Part shown: in pieces, positions 18,752-26,955 of the stretch
How the letters are laid out: every line of letters starts with the position of its first letter
How positions within the stretch are numbered: position 1 is the stretch's first letter
From: Calothrix sp. NIES-4101
GTDB lineage: Bacteria > Cyanobacteriota > Cyanobacteriia > Cyanobacteriales > Nostocaceae
Reading direction: 5' to 3'
Assembly (NCBI GenBank): GCA_004296455.1
Contig: AP018280.1
Span: 4,526,001-4,590,000 of the forward strand
Length of the DNA: 64,000 nt
Made by a program: the position numbers and the translations under genes
The notes under the pieces: generated by a model
The model's database searches: none
What the model was told of the DNA's origin: nothing
What the model saw: the letters and a program-made list of their open reading frames with translations, nothing else

Positions 18752-18782
18752 GGGAATAGGGAATTTGTAAATTCCCATTCCC
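18752..18782 (+). terminator. Probable terminator hairpin after DegT-family gene
   Basis: GGGAATAGGGAATTT (18752-18766) pairs with AAATTCCCATTCCC (18769-18782) with one bulged A. The sequence taggtttt follows. It starts six bases after the stop. Confidence 0.6.
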
Positions 18783-18790
18783 TAGGTTTT

Positions 18791-18832
18791 AAATTCAGCA
18801 AGCTAAATTCAGTAAACTAAATTCAGCAAACT
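18791..18832. repeat. Three tandem 14-bp repeats
   Basis: aaattcagcaagct, aaattcagtaaact and aaattcagcaaact are three head-to-tail copies with one or two differences. They fill the short space between the terminator hairpin and the stop of the convergent ycf23-like gene. No function is evident. Confidence 0.8.
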
Positions 18833-18836
18833 GAAA

Positions 18837-19607
18837 TTAAGCAAAATTATGCGATGAGGTGTTAGTGGTTGCTAAAGCCTCAACTAAGCTACGTACAGCA
18901 GCAATCATGGCAATTTCGCTATTGAGTTGGTTAATTGCAGAACCGACTCCAACACCAGCAGCACCAGCAGCAGTAGCCAAGGGCGCTGTGACATTAGAAA
19001 TACCGGAAGCACAAAGTACGGGGACAGAAACAACGCGAGAAATTTCGTAAGCAGCAGCTAAGGTTGGTGTTGCTTTTTCGATTAATCCCAAAGTGCCGCC
19101 ATGTGTTGGTTTACTGCTTGTACCACCTTCGGTTTGAATAATATCAGCACCAGCTTTGACTAGTTCTTCAGCGAGTTGTACTTGCTTATCTAACGTGAGG
19201 ATGTGGGGTACTGTAACTGAGAGAGTAATGTCTGGAAGTAATGCACGGGTTGCTTGGGTGAGTGCAAGAACTTCTGGGGCTGCAAATGTTCTACCTTGGG
19301 CGTAGAAGGAATCAAAATTTCCGATTTCAATCAAATCTGCACCAGCCGCAACAGCTTGGAGAAATTTGTCTGGTTCGACGGCGGAAACGCACACAGGTAG
19401 ACTAGTGATACTTTTAGCCAATTTCACTAATTCCACATCGGCGGCGATATCAACAAAAGTTGCGCCACCAATTTCGGCAGCTTTTACCACTGCTGCAACA
19501 TTTGCCGCATCGAAGTTGTTTAAACCGCTTATTACTTTGAGGGCGCGGCGAATTGCAAATGCACGTTGAAGTGTAGAATGCATCGTCATAGTTAGTGTGT
19601 CAAGCAT
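18837..19607 (-). CDS. ycf23: Ycf23-family (DUF561) TIM-barrel protein
   Basis: The 256-residue protein reads as an Ala/Val/Gly-rich alternating strand-helix protein with a barrel-like phosphate-binding end (LIEIGNFDSFY, IIQTEGGTSS, VLCASGISNVTAPL, GVGVGSAIN). This matches the DUF561 family conserved in cyanobacteria and encoded as ycf23 in some algal plastids. The catalytic role is not known; the fold suggests an enzyme acting on a phosphorylated small molecule. It is transcribed alone. An internal ATG (MHSTLQRAFAIRR) could also be the start and would remove 8 residues. Confidence 0.85.
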   Translation of the reverse strand: MLDTLTMTMHSTLQRAFAIRRALKVISGLNNFDAANVAAVVKAAEIGGATFVDIAADVELVKLAKSITSLPVCVSAVEPDKFLQAVAAGADLIEIGNFDSFYAQGRTFAAPEVLALTQATRALLPDITLSVTVPHILTLDKQVQLAEELVKAGADIIQTEGGTSSKPTHGGTLGLIEKATPTLAAAYEISRVVSVPVLCASGISNVTAPLATAAGAAGVGVGSAINQLNSEIAMIAAVRSLVEALATTNTSSHNFA

Positions 19608-19944
19608 TAAATTAGAATCATTGTGACATTATGAGTACACTTCCGGCTAGAGGCTGAAGATATCAGTGTTATATTTTGTTTGGTATAAACTTATGAATCA
19701 CATCGCGTTTCATTCACAAATTGAAGTGATTAGATTTAGATTATGATCAAATATAGTCAAATATTTGCGATCGCTTAAATTAATTAATCTGTGATTTCTC
19801 AATATATTCAGGGAAAACATCCCTAAGTTTTGGAAACATCTATAAGAAGAATAAATCAAGGGTGAGACTATTTAAGCTAGTCTCACCAAAATAATTATTT
19901 TGCTAGCTGGGGTTATGATTTTTTAGATATTGTCAGAAAATTGA
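19608..19944. other. Intergenic region with a perfect 10-bp stem-loop at 19861-19887
   Basis: GGTGAGACTA (19861-19870), loop tttaagc, TAGTCTCACC (19878-19887). Read on the minus strand the hairpin is followed by a T-rich stretch, so it probably ends transcription of the minus-strand gene at 19945. The rest is AT-rich and holds the promoter of ycf23; no gene is seen. Confidence 0.6.
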
Positions 19945-20454
19945 CTAAGCAAGGACAAAATCAACATCATTAGTCCCAGCAGCTTCCGATTGCCCAGATG
20001 TTAATAATTCGCCATTTACATCAACAGCAAAGGGGGTTCCAGCTAAATTGAGATTGTAATCAGTTTTATCCCCTGTATAGCCGACACTGGCAACCATTTT
20101 ACGTCCCGCATCTGTGTATTGGAACGCCATCATTTGATTTTTTTGTTGTGTGTTATCAAAAGCCCAAATTACCATATATTGTTGACCTTGATAGTCAAAG
20201 ATTTTGGGTGGGCGATTGGGTGTATATCTACCAGCATCGCCAAAGCTAGCATCTAAAAATGCTTGTACAGAAGATGGTTCTACAGTCGCATAGGCAACTT
20301 CATCGGGCGATGTTGCTTCGGCATCTCCTTGACTTTCATCAACTACTTCTTCCTCTCCACGATTTTGAAAATAATCTACTGCTGCTTTCGTTCCAATTGC
20401 ACCCACAGCAGCGACACCTGCACCAACTAATAAATTACGAAGTAAGTTACTCAT
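19945..20454 (-). CDS. Hypothetical exported or membrane-anchored protein
   Basis: I do not recognise this family. From the ATG at 20454 it has 169 residues: a short N-terminal helix (LLRNLLVGAGVAAVGAIGTK) that may be an uncleaved anchor, an acidic linker (RGEEEVVDESQGDAE), and a globular domain of about 100 residues rich in aromatic and beta-forming residues (QYMVIWAFDNTQQKNQMMAF). The longer form starting at 20490 adds 12 residues without a clear ribosome site. It is a single gene with a terminator-like hairpin behind it. Probably cyanobacterium-specific, function unknown. Confidence 0.65.
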   Translation of the reverse strand: MSNLLRNLLVGAGVAAVGAIGTKAAVDYFQNRGEEEVVDESQGDAEATSPDEVAYATVEPSSVQAFLDASFGDAGRYTPNRPPKIFDYQGQQYMVIWAFDNTQQKNQMMAFQYTDAGRKMVASVGYTGDKTDYNLNLAGTPFAVDVNGELLTSGQSEAAGTNDVDFVLA

Positions 20455-20674
20455 AGTTTTACCTAATGGGTAGAAAGTTCCGTGCATCATATTATCATTC
20501 CCTGCACCAGATGATAAATTTATTCATTAGGTAATAGAACAAAAATATCTGAATTTAGCACTTAAAAAATTTAAATTTATGATGTCTTTAATGCTTAAAT
20601 TAATCTTTGAATGGGAGTCAGTAATACTACGGCTGAAACACAATACTTAAACACAATTACTATAAAAATTAACC

Positions 20675-21823
20675 ATGAACCATCGCGCTTTATTTCCAGC
20701 TTTAGCCAACAAAGCTTATTTTAATTATGGCGGACAGGGACCAATGCCACAGGCTGCAATTGACGCAATTATGGAATCCCAAATCAAAATGCAGCAGTTG
20801 GGACCTTTTGGGAATGCGGTTGTTCCTTGGATAAATGAACAAATGTTTTCAGTGAGAAATGCGATCGCAACTCATATTCAGACTACACCAGAAACGATCA
20901 CCTTGACTGAAAATGTCACTGTTGGCTGTAATATTGCCATGTGGGGTGTTGATTGGCAAGCCGGTGACAATTTATTACTTACAGACTGCGAACATCATGC
21001 TGTGGTGGGAATTGCCCAAGCCATCAGCCAACGCTTCCAAGTTGAAGTCACAACCTGTCCAATTCTCAATGCTAATAATCCGGTGGATGTGATTGCTGAA
21101 TATCTTCAACCAAATACTCGTTTGCTTGTTGTCAGTCACATTCTCTGGAATACAGGACAGGTTTTAGAACTGGAAAAAATCTCGCAAATATGTGCCCAAA
21201 ATAATACCCTTCTATTAGTAGATGCTGCACAGTCATTTGGTTCCATGCCCCTTGATATGCAGCAATTAGGAATCGATTTCTATGCTTTTACGGGACATAA
21301 ATGGATGTGTGGTGCTGCTGGTTTGGGGGGATTGTATGTAAGTCCTCAAGCTAAAGAGAAATTACTACCGACATTTGTCGGCTGGCGGAGTGTTATCACG
21401 AATACACAAGGATATCCACAAGCGTTTCAAGCAGATGGACGTAGCTATGAAATTGCCACATCTGATAATTCCTTATTTGCAGCTTTAAAAGTGGCAATGG
21501 ACATTCATGAACAATGGGGAAATATTCAATTACGTCACGAAAAAATACTGAGAAATAGTAAATATTTGTGGGAAAAATTACAGGATATTCCCGAAGTTAA
21601 ATGTTGGTTATCTTCACCACCAGAAAGCGGTTTAGTCTCATTTCAAATTCAGAATTTACCGGCAAAAACTAGCCAAAAATTAGTTCATTTCCTCGAATCC
21701 CAAGGCATATTTACCCGGACAATTGCTAACCCTGATTGCATTCGTGCTTGTGTACATTATTTCACTTTAGAATCAGAAATGGATCAGTTAGTTGCAGCGA
21801 TCGCAAAAGAATTAAGAATTTAG
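20675..21823 (+). CDS. L-cysteine/cystine C-S lyase, C-DES type (class V PLP fold)
   Basis: The 382-residue protein matches my memory of the Synechocystis C-DES protein along its length: N-terminal NYGGQGPMP, TLTENVTVGCNIAMWG, LLTDCEHHAVVG, VSHILWNTGQVL, the PLP-binding DAAQSFGS, the Schiff-base lysine in AFTGHKWMCG, VGWRS, and C-terminal FTRTIANPDCIRACVHYF. C-DES cleaves cystine or cysteine to pyruvate, ammonia and a persulfide or sulfide, and can feed Fe-S cluster assembly in vitro. It resembles NifS/SufS but lacks their mobile active-site Cys loop in the usual place. Monocistronic. Confidence 0.88.
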   Translation: MNHRALFPALANKAYFNYGGQGPMPQAAIDAIMESQIKMQQLGPFGNAVVPWINEQMFSVRNAIATHIQTTPETITLTENVTVGCNIAMWGVDWQAGDNLLLTDCEHHAVVGIAQAISQRFQVEVTTCPILNANNPVDVIAEYLQPNTRLLVVSHILWNTGQVLELEKISQICAQNNTLLLVDAAQSFGSMPLDMQQLGIDFYAFTGHKWMCGAAGLGGLYVSPQAKEKLLPTFVGWRSVITNTQGYPQAFQADGRSYEIATSDNSLFAALKVAMDIHEQWGNIQLRHEKILRNSKYLWEKLQDIPEVKCWLSSPPESGLVSFQIQNLPAKTSQKLVHFLESQGIFTRTIANPDCIRACVHYFTLESEMDQLVAAIAKELRI

Positions 21824-21852
21824 CCCAATAAGTTAATGCTCCGCAGTAGAAG

Positions 21853-21989
21853 ATACACGGAAAAATTCTGTATAATACCTAAAATAGGAGGGTAAAAAAG
21901 AAGTTTTCCGTATATTCAGACAAGAATCCGTTGTAATGGTTGATGTATGAGGATTAAGAAAAAGATTATACGGAAACTTTCCGTATAAT
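21853..21989. promoter_or_regulatory. Cluster of related inverted-repeat sites, probable operators
   Basis: A perfect 25-bp palindrome lies at 21965-21989: ATTATACGGAAA, central C, TTTCCGTATAAT. An imperfect copy (atacacggaa-aaa-ttctgtataat) lies at 21853-21876 and a half site (ttttccgtatat) at 21904-21915. They sit 74 to 210 bases upstream of the alpha/beta hydrolase start. Size and symmetry fit a TetR- or MarR-type dimer, but no regulator gene is adjacent. Confidence 0.65.
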
Positions 21990-22062
21990 AAATAGTTCGA
22001 CCGCTTTTTGAAACTCTATTCAAAAATGCTTTATAACGGATTTTGTATTTGCGGAGATACTT

Positions 22063-22743
22063 ATGAGCAAAGTCAGAAATATTCTACTAGTTCATGGTTT
22101 TTGGGCGGATGCCTCTTGTTATTGTGACCTCATCCCGCTCCTTTTAGCGGAAGATTATCAAGTTATCGCTGTCCAAAATCCACTTATATCTCTAGAAGAT
22201 GATATAGCTGCAACGAAACGCGCTCTGGATCGCATTGAGGGAGATTGTATTTTGGTTGGTCATTCGTGGGGTGGTTTCGTTATTACTACAGTTGGCAACG
22301 ACAAACGAGTTGCTGGTTTGGTGTATATTGCGGCGCTTGCTCCTGATGCTGGTGAATCCATGATTGATCTTATGAGTAAATATGGCTCCCCTTCACCGCA
22401 TTTTCAAGAGCAAAATGGTTTTGTTTGGATTTCTAAAGAAGGTATTGATGAAGTTTTGGCAAGTGATCTTTCAGAAGAAAGAAAGGCATTAATCCATGTG
22501 ACTCAAACAACACCATCTATATCATTAACGGAAGTGAAAGCAAGTTCGCCGGCTTGGAGAGATAAACCAAGCTGGTATATCTTAGCGACAAATGATAAGG
22601 CAGTTCCGCCTGATTTACAGCGTGATATGTCTCAGCGAATGAATGCAAAAACAGTTACGGTGGAGTCAAGCCATTTTCCTATGATTTCGCATCCGAAAGA
22701 AGTTCTGGGAGTAATCAGGGAAGCAACAGCGAGTAGTCAATAA
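22063..22743 (+). CDS. Alpha/beta hydrolase (EstC-like)
   Basis: A 226-residue compact alpha/beta hydrolase: the oxyanion region ILLVHGFWADASCY at residues 7-20, the nucleophile Ser in the elbow GHSWGG (near residue 68), and the catalytic His in SSHFPMISHP near the C-terminus. It likely hydrolyses a small ester or a related substrate in the cytoplasm; there is no signal peptide. It belongs to the short group often placed under TetR-family repressors in other bacteria, which fits the palindromes upstream. It is monocistronic and the downstream DNA is decayed. Confidence 0.85.
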   Translation: MSKVRNILLVHGFWADASCYCDLIPLLLAEDYQVIAVQNPLISLEDDIAATKRALDRIEGDCILVGHSWGGFVITTVGNDKRVAGLVYIAALAPDAGESMIDLMSKYGSPSPHFQEQNGFVWISKEGIDEVLASDLSEERKALIHVTQTTPSISLTEVKASSPAWRDKPSWYILATNDKAVPPDLQRDMSQRMNAKTVTVESSHFPMISHPKEVLGVIREATASSQ

Positions 22744-22902
22744 AAACGCAGTCGAACAAGTCTGGTGCAGAGGATTGAGCAAAGCTGCTTGTGGTGTCAC
22801 CAAATTCTTGGCAACCGCTGACCAGAATCGTTAAATCGACCACTTCACTCAGTATACTTGCAACATATGCTACAATTACTAGTTAGGTGGCGTATTTAAC
22901 TG
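22744..22902. other. Non-coding flank of decayed region
   Basis: No gene is visible here. Together with the relic at 22903-23043 and the stretch up to 23177 it forms a region of about 430 bases that looks like degraded coding sequence. A 25-codon open frame at 23078 (MTQKLYELFSAIF) is too short to interpret. Confidence 0.4.
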
Positions 22903-23043
22903 AGTACAAGCAAAGGGATCGTAGACTTTTACGATTGCAGAAGTCAAAGCTATGACAATGGGGAGTTGCGTGTTCAAATTTGCCATCATTTGCTTTAGTA
23001 TTCAAAGGTTAGTGCTGGGCAGACTGTTTTAGATATTGCAGTC
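22903..23043 (+). pseudogene. Relic of the N-terminus of a SAM-dependent methyltransferase
   Basis: In frame from 22903 the sequence reads STSKGIVDFYDCRSQSYDNG, then ELRVQICHHLL, an in-frame TAG at 22996, then YSKVSAGQTVLDIA. The last part is a typical start of methyltransferase motif I (QTVLDIATGTG), but it breaks off before the glycines. It is too short and interrupted to be functional. Confidence 0.5.
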
Positions 23044-23177
23044 ATCTTGCGATCACAGGAGCAAGCACAAAACAAAAATGACACAAAAACTGTATGAACT
23101 CTTTTCAGCTATTTTCCCACAAAGTCAACACCTTAGCCCAAGTCTAATTATTTAAGAGTGACGCGGAGACTTATACA

Positions 23178-23478
23178 AATTCTCCAAAAGAAAGTAACAG
23201 ATGGTGACGCGGGAACGCGGAGACAGAGAGACACGGAGATTTATTTTATTATGTGTTGCCAGATTTTGGATAAAGGATATTCGGGGCGCGGGAAGGTGGA
23301 GAAATTTTCATGCTCAGGGATTAGCCAAGCACAATATCATCCTTTTGAGTAAGGTGCTAAGGCTAAAGTTTTCGTCACATCGGTAAGGAAGACACGATCG
23401 CACAGGTTAAGTAACTCAACCTCAGCCTGTGTTTGCCGCATTATGCACAGGAATTGACCTTCAGCATCGACTAAGAGG
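23178..23478. repeat. Long direct repeat, copy A (left of brnTA)
   Basis: This ~301-base block is nearly identical to 24102-24399. Both begin aattctccaaaagaaagtaa, run through gtgacgcgggaacgcggaga and atgctcagggattagccaag, and end in the 3' part of the dus gene (catcnactaagagg). Differences are single bases plus a 3-base length change. The two copies flank the brnT-brnA pair. Confidence 0.9.
23337..23478 (-). pseudogene. Duplicated 3' end of dus
   Basis: Read on the minus strand this segment encodes LLVDAEGQFLCIMRQTQ, AEVELLNLCDRVF and TDVTKTLALAPYSKG-stop, the last ~46 residues of the Dus protein at 24258 with few changes. It lacks everything upstream, so it is only a fragment. The reading frame is still open. 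Confidence 0.85.
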
Positions 23479-23520
23479 TCGATTGTAGAGCAAATGAAGT
23501 TAACATATCTTGCTCCTGGT

Positions 23521-23542
23521 AGTATGTACAGGTGTGCATACT
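23521..23542. promoter_or_regulatory. Near-perfect 22-bp inverted repeat before brnT
   Basis: AGTATGTACA, spacer GG, TGTGCATACT: ten-base arms with one mismatch, ending 9 bases before the brnT ATG and overlapping a TATAAT at 23542-23547. BrnA antitoxins are known to autorepress their operons through such sites. The TATAAT lies so close to the ATG that the true promoter may be slightly further upstream. Confidence 0.6.
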
Positions 23543-23551
23543 ATAATTGAG

Positions 23552-23818
23552 ATGGTTTACCAATGGAATCGAGACAAAGCAGCAGCCAATCTTCGTAAAC
23601 ACGGTATTGACTTTGCCGATGCGGTGTCCATTTTCTCTGATGATCTGGCAATTACTATTCCAGACGAACGATTTGATGAGGAACGGTTTATCACGATTGG
23701 TGTTGATGCATTTGCACGAGTTTTGGTAGTTGTATACACGATGCGGGACGATGAGATTCGGATCATCTCTGCCCGCAAAGCAACCCGACAAGAGCGGCAG
23801 CAGTATGAGGAAGGATAA
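23552..23818 (+). CDS. brnT: BrnT-family toxin (ribonuclease)
   Basis: The 88-residue protein has the BrnT pattern: N-terminal YQWNRDKAAANLRKHGIDFADA, central DERFDEERFITIGVD, and C-terminal DEIRIISARKATRQERQQYE. BrnT toxins are RelE-fold mRNA-cleaving enzymes. The start at 23552 (MVYQWN) fits the family; the upstream ATG at 23510 would add 14 unrelated residues and run through the operator. The stop is 2 bases before brnA, so the two are one operon. Confidence 0.92.
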   Translation: MVYQWNRDKAAANLRKHGIDFADAVSIFSDDLAITIPDERFDEERFITIGVDAFARVLVVVYTMRDDEIRIISARKATRQERQQYEEG

Positions 23819-23820
23819 GT

Positions 23821-24078
23821 ATGGAAGCTGAATATGATTTTAGTCAGGGTAAACGAGGGGCAATCGACCCCACATCACCTGGAAAAACGCGTATCACTAT
23901 TCGGTTAGATGATGAGGTTTTGGAATGGTTTCGTGAACAAGCGCACCGTGCAGGTGGAGGAAATTATCAAACAATGATTAACGAAGCCTTGTGTCAGCAT
24001 ATTCGGCAGAGTCGCGAACCTTTAGAGGAGACGTTACGTAGAGTTGTACGTGAAGAACTTGAACGTATTGAACGTTAG
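23821..24078 (+). CDS. brnA: BrnA-family antitoxin
   Basis: The 85-residue antitoxin has the ribbon-helix-helix core KTRITIRLDDEVLEWFREQA, then GGGNYQTMINEALCQHI, and a charged C-terminal helix (LEETLRRVVREELERIER) that would wrap the toxin. It should neutralise BrnT and repress the operon through the 23521 site. It starts 2 bases after the brnT stop. The order toxin first, antitoxin second is normal for BrnTA. Confidence 0.92.
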   Translation: MEAEYDFSQGKRGAIDPTSPGKTRITIRLDDEVLEWFREQAHRAGGGNYQTMINEALCQHIRQSREPLEETLRRVVREELERIER

Positions 24079-24101
24079 GGGACTTTTTGAGGGCTAATAC
24101 T

Positions 24102-24399
24102 AATTCTCCAAAAGAAAGTAACAGATGGTGACGCGGGAACGCGGAGACAGAGAGACACGGAGGTTTATTTTATGTGTTGCCAGATTTTGGAGAAAGGATA
24201 TTAGGGGCATGGGAAGGTGGAGAAATTTTCATGCTCAGGGATTAGCCAAGCACGGTATCATCCTTTTGAGTAAGGCGCTAAGGCTAAAGTTTTCGTCACA
24301 TCGGTAAGGAAAACACGATCGCACAGGTTAAGTAACTCAACCTCGGTTTGTGTTTGCCGCATTAGGCGCAGGAATTGACCTTCAGCATCAACTAAGAGG
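24102..24399. repeat. Long direct repeat, copy B (right of brnTA, includes the real dus 3' end)
   Basis: This is the partner of 23178-23478. The right half (24258-24399) is the genuine 3' end of dus. The left half is the G+C-rich dispersed repeat, of which a further ~95-base copy lies at 40099-40194. Confidence 0.9.
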
Positions 24400-25277
24400 G
24401 CAATGTAATTGAGGAACATTTTCAGGTAGCCGACACGCGATCGCACTGGTATATTTGCTGAGTTAGGGGTTTGCCATAAACGATCAATATAGTTGCGTAC
24501 CTCTACCAAAGGCACAGGTGTGATCGCTTCTCCTCGCAAAGCCTGGCGAATTTGCTTAAAAATCCAAGGATTTGCGATCGCCCAACGTCCTACCATTACA
24601 CCCACCGCGCCTGTTTGAGTAAGCACAGATATAGCAGTTGCGGCAGAATTGATATTGCCATTGGCCAGAACTGGACAATCAACCCGGCTCACCGCTTCCG
24701 CAATCAAATCGTACTTTACTTCCCCGTGGTACATATCTTTGACTGTGCGACCATGTAAAGAAAGTAAATCAATGTTGTGGCGAGCAATGATATCTAAAAT
24801 TTTGTAAAAGTTATCTGTATTTTCAAAGCCTACACGCATTTTCACAGTTAAAGGGCGATCGTTGACTGTAGAACGTAGTTCCGCCAAAATCTGATCCACT
24901 TTTTCCGGTTCACGCAGCAATCCACCACCAACATTTTTACGATAGATTCGAGGTGCTGGACAACCCATATTCAAGTCAACTCCAGCGATATTGTAGCGGC
25001 ATAGTTCCCGTGCTGTTCTCGCTAAGTCGGGAATGCTTTCGCCAATCATTTGAGCAAAAACGGGGCGACCTGTATCATTTTCGGTGATTGCTGCCAAAAT
25101 ATCACGATTTAGCCGTGAGGTATCGTTGACGCGAAAATACTCGGTAAAGAAGTAGTCAGGGCTACCATAATGAGCAATAACCTTCATAAACCAGAGGTTT
25201 GTCACGTCCTGCATAGGAGCAAGAGCCGTGAGGGGTAAGTCCGGATGCAGTGATTGGGGGAGCGATACCTTAGGCAT
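24258..25277 (-). CDS. dus: tRNA-dihydrouridine synthase
   Basis: This 339-residue FMN enzyme reduces uridines in the D-loop or nearby positions of tRNA. Visible features: TALAPMQDVTNLWF at the N-terminus, the catalytic Cys106 in GVDLNMGCPAPR, KNVGGGLL, the FMN-binding TVKMRVGF, SLHGRTVKDMY, VLANGNI and GVMVGRWAIANPWIF. The C-terminal helical domain ends inside direct repeat copy B, and its last 46 codons are duplicated at 23337-23478. The C-terminal sequence itself looks normal. Confidence 0.93.
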   Translation of the reverse strand: MPKVSLPQSLHPDLPLTALAPMQDVTNLWFMKVIAHYGSPDYFFTEYFRVNDTSRLNRDILAAITENDTGRPVFAQMIGESIPDLARTARELCRYNIAGVDLNMGCPAPRIYRKNVGGGLLREPEKVDQILAELRSTVNDRPLTVKMRVGFENTDNFYKILDIIARHNIDLLSLHGRTVKDMYHGEVKYDLIAEAVSRVDCPVLANGNINSAATAISVLTQTGAVGVMVGRWAIANPWIFKQIRQALRGEAITPVPLVEVRNYIDRLWQTPNSANIPVRSRVGYLKMFLNYIALLVDAEGQFLRLMRQTQTEVELLNLCDRVFLTDVTKTLALAPYSKG

Positions 25278-25321
25278 AAAGATGAGGAGCGATTAATAAC
25301 GAAGCATCACTGTATCATTGG

Positions 25322-25375
25322 CTGACGCGGAGACTTAGAGACGCGGGGACGGGGAGAAGCTTGAATCGTGAGTGG
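25322..25375. repeat. Partial copy of the G+C-rich dispersed repeat
   Basis: ctgacgcggagacttagaga, then cgcggggacggggagaagct, then tgaatcgtgagtgg resembles 35071-35140 and, more distantly, the left half of the 23178/24102 repeats. It lies in the dus promoter region. Confidence 0.6.
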
Positions 25376-25532
25376 GTAGAGGGACATAGACATACATAAT
25401 ATAAATTAATTTAACTTGGGTGGGATGGCGATCGCAAATTACCTGGTAAATGTTTTGGTGCTAGGGTTTGTCAGGCTTTACCGTATAATTGGAGCGGTTT
25501 AGATTCGCAAAAATTATCTTGGTTTTCCCGCC

Positions 25533-26399
25533 GTGATTTCCTCTCCTGAAAAACTACGACAATTGTTAGCCAGCCCAGAAATAATCGTCATCCCCGGTGT
25601 TTACGATTGCCTCAGCGCCAAACTTGTCGAACAATTAGGTTTTGATGTGGCTGCAACAAGTGGTTTTGGTATTGCCGCATCTACCTTGGGTGTACCTGAT
25701 TATGGCTTGATGACTGCCACCGAGGTTATGTATAGTGTCAGCAGAATCGCTCAATCTCTGACTATTCCCCTGATTGCGGATATGGATACTGGCTACGGGA
25801 ATGCTTTGAATGTGATGCGAACTGTTGAGGATGCAGTGCGATCGCAAATTGCAGGTATTATTTTAGAAGACCAAGAGTTTCCGAAAAAATGCGGACATTT
25901 TGAGGGTAAGCGCGTTATCCCCACTGAGGAACATGTGAGTAAAATCAAGGCTGCCGTGGCAGCACGAGGTGATAGCGGTTTAGTAATTATTGCCCGTACT
26001 GATGCCCGCGCTGTCTTGGGTTTGGATGCAGCGATACTGCGGGGACGTGCCTATATTGAAGCGGGTGCGGATGTGTTGTTTGTTGAAGCTCCTCAATCTG
26101 TGGCAGAATTACAAGCGATCGCTGATGCATTTGCTGGTGTTCCATTGGTTGCAAATGTGATTGAAGGGGGTAAAACTCCTCAACTTTCGGCAATCCAGTT
26201 ACAGGAAATGGGTTTCAAAATAGTCTTTTTCCCACTTTCTACTTTGCTTGCTGTCACTAAGGTGATGAAATCTTGTTTACAGGAGTTGAAAGCGCAGGGA
26301 ACGACGGCAAATTTTACAGAAATGGTAGATTTTACCGATTTTAAAGAATTGATTGGTGTACCGCAATATTTGCAAATTGAGAAACAGTTTGAAGTATAG
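25533..26399 (+). CDS. Isocitrate lyase / PEP mutase superfamily enzyme
   Basis: The 288-residue protein has the superfamily core: PGVYDCLSAKL, TSGFGIAAS, metal ligands in ADMDTGYGN (Asp84, Asp86), and the mobile active-site loop EDQEFPKKCGHFEGK with Cys120. The KKCGH loop is typical of lyases such as 2-methylisocitrate lyase or oxaloacetate hydrolase rather than PEP mutase proper, so it likely splits a C-C bond of a 2-hydroxy- or 2-keto-dicarboxylate. The start is GTG at 25533. It is the first gene in a same-strand run with the FAD monooxygenase, GST and P450, but 556 bases separate it from them. Confidence 0.85.
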   Translation: MISSPEKLRQLLASPEIIVIPGVYDCLSAKLVEQLGFDVAATSGFGIAASTLGVPDYGLMTATEVMYSVSRIAQSLTIPLIADMDTGYGNALNVMRTVEDAVRSQIAGIILEDQEFPKKCGHFEGKRVIPTEEHVSKIKAAVAARGDSGLVIIARTDARAVLGLDAAILRGRAYIEAGADVLFVEAPQSVAELQAIADAFAGVPLVANVIEGGKTPQLSAIQLQEMGFKIVFFPLSTLLAVTKVMKSCLQELKAQGTTANFTEMVDFTDFKELIGVPQYLQIEKQFEV

Positions 26400-26955
26400 G
26401 TGCAAAATTCTCAGGATTGTAGTCAATAGGTTGCTGTTAGAGCTTTTCAGATAATATATCGAAATAAACCAAGAATTGGGAGAAGTTGGGAGGAGATTTT
26501 CCTTCTCCCAAACTCCCGTGGGGACTATCCCCCCAAACTCCCCCAAACTCTCTACAGAAGGTTGATTCGTTTAAATTGGTGATTAATTTTTTAGAATTGA
26601 TGCTCAAATATTTTCTTAACTAAATAGTATGGGGCTTTTCATCCCATTTGTGTCTATTTAGAGATTGCTGAAGAACACACGGCGAGTTACGAGTATCATC
26701 ACCGCGTCAGTCTTAATAATCAGCATCAGCATAAATCACCATTGTCCATCGCTATAGAATTTAGCAGCTTGAAAAAGAAGCTTGAACAGGAAAAATCCTA
26801 ATCTTGCTCAAATTCAGGTGTTGATAACTACGGATATCTAATTGGATTAAATGAGGTGTAAAAGTAGGGTGCTGTTAGCGTAACGCACCATTCCCAATTA
26901 AATCGGAATTTATTAATCACAAATTCAGAATTAGTCATGAAAATGGTTTTTGTAT
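26400..26955. promoter_or_regulatory. Intergenic region with hairpins and short repeats before the monooxygenase
   Basis: No gene is seen. TTGGGAGAA (26476-26484) pairs with TTCTCCCAA (26503-26511) and may end the preceding transcript. At about 26870-26895 gctgttagcgtaacgcacc is a short dispersed repeat, related to one at about 40740-40800. The promoter of the monooxygenase gene must be in the right half. Confidence 0.45.

Noticed and set aside
18791-18832. Tandem 14-bp units as a possible CRISPR array
   Set aside because: The units are contiguous without spacers and too short.
23158-23386. Two overlapping open frames of 61-64 codons
   Set aside because: They lie inside direct repeat copy A; the equivalent frame at 24125 in copy B differs, as expected for non-coding repeat DNA.
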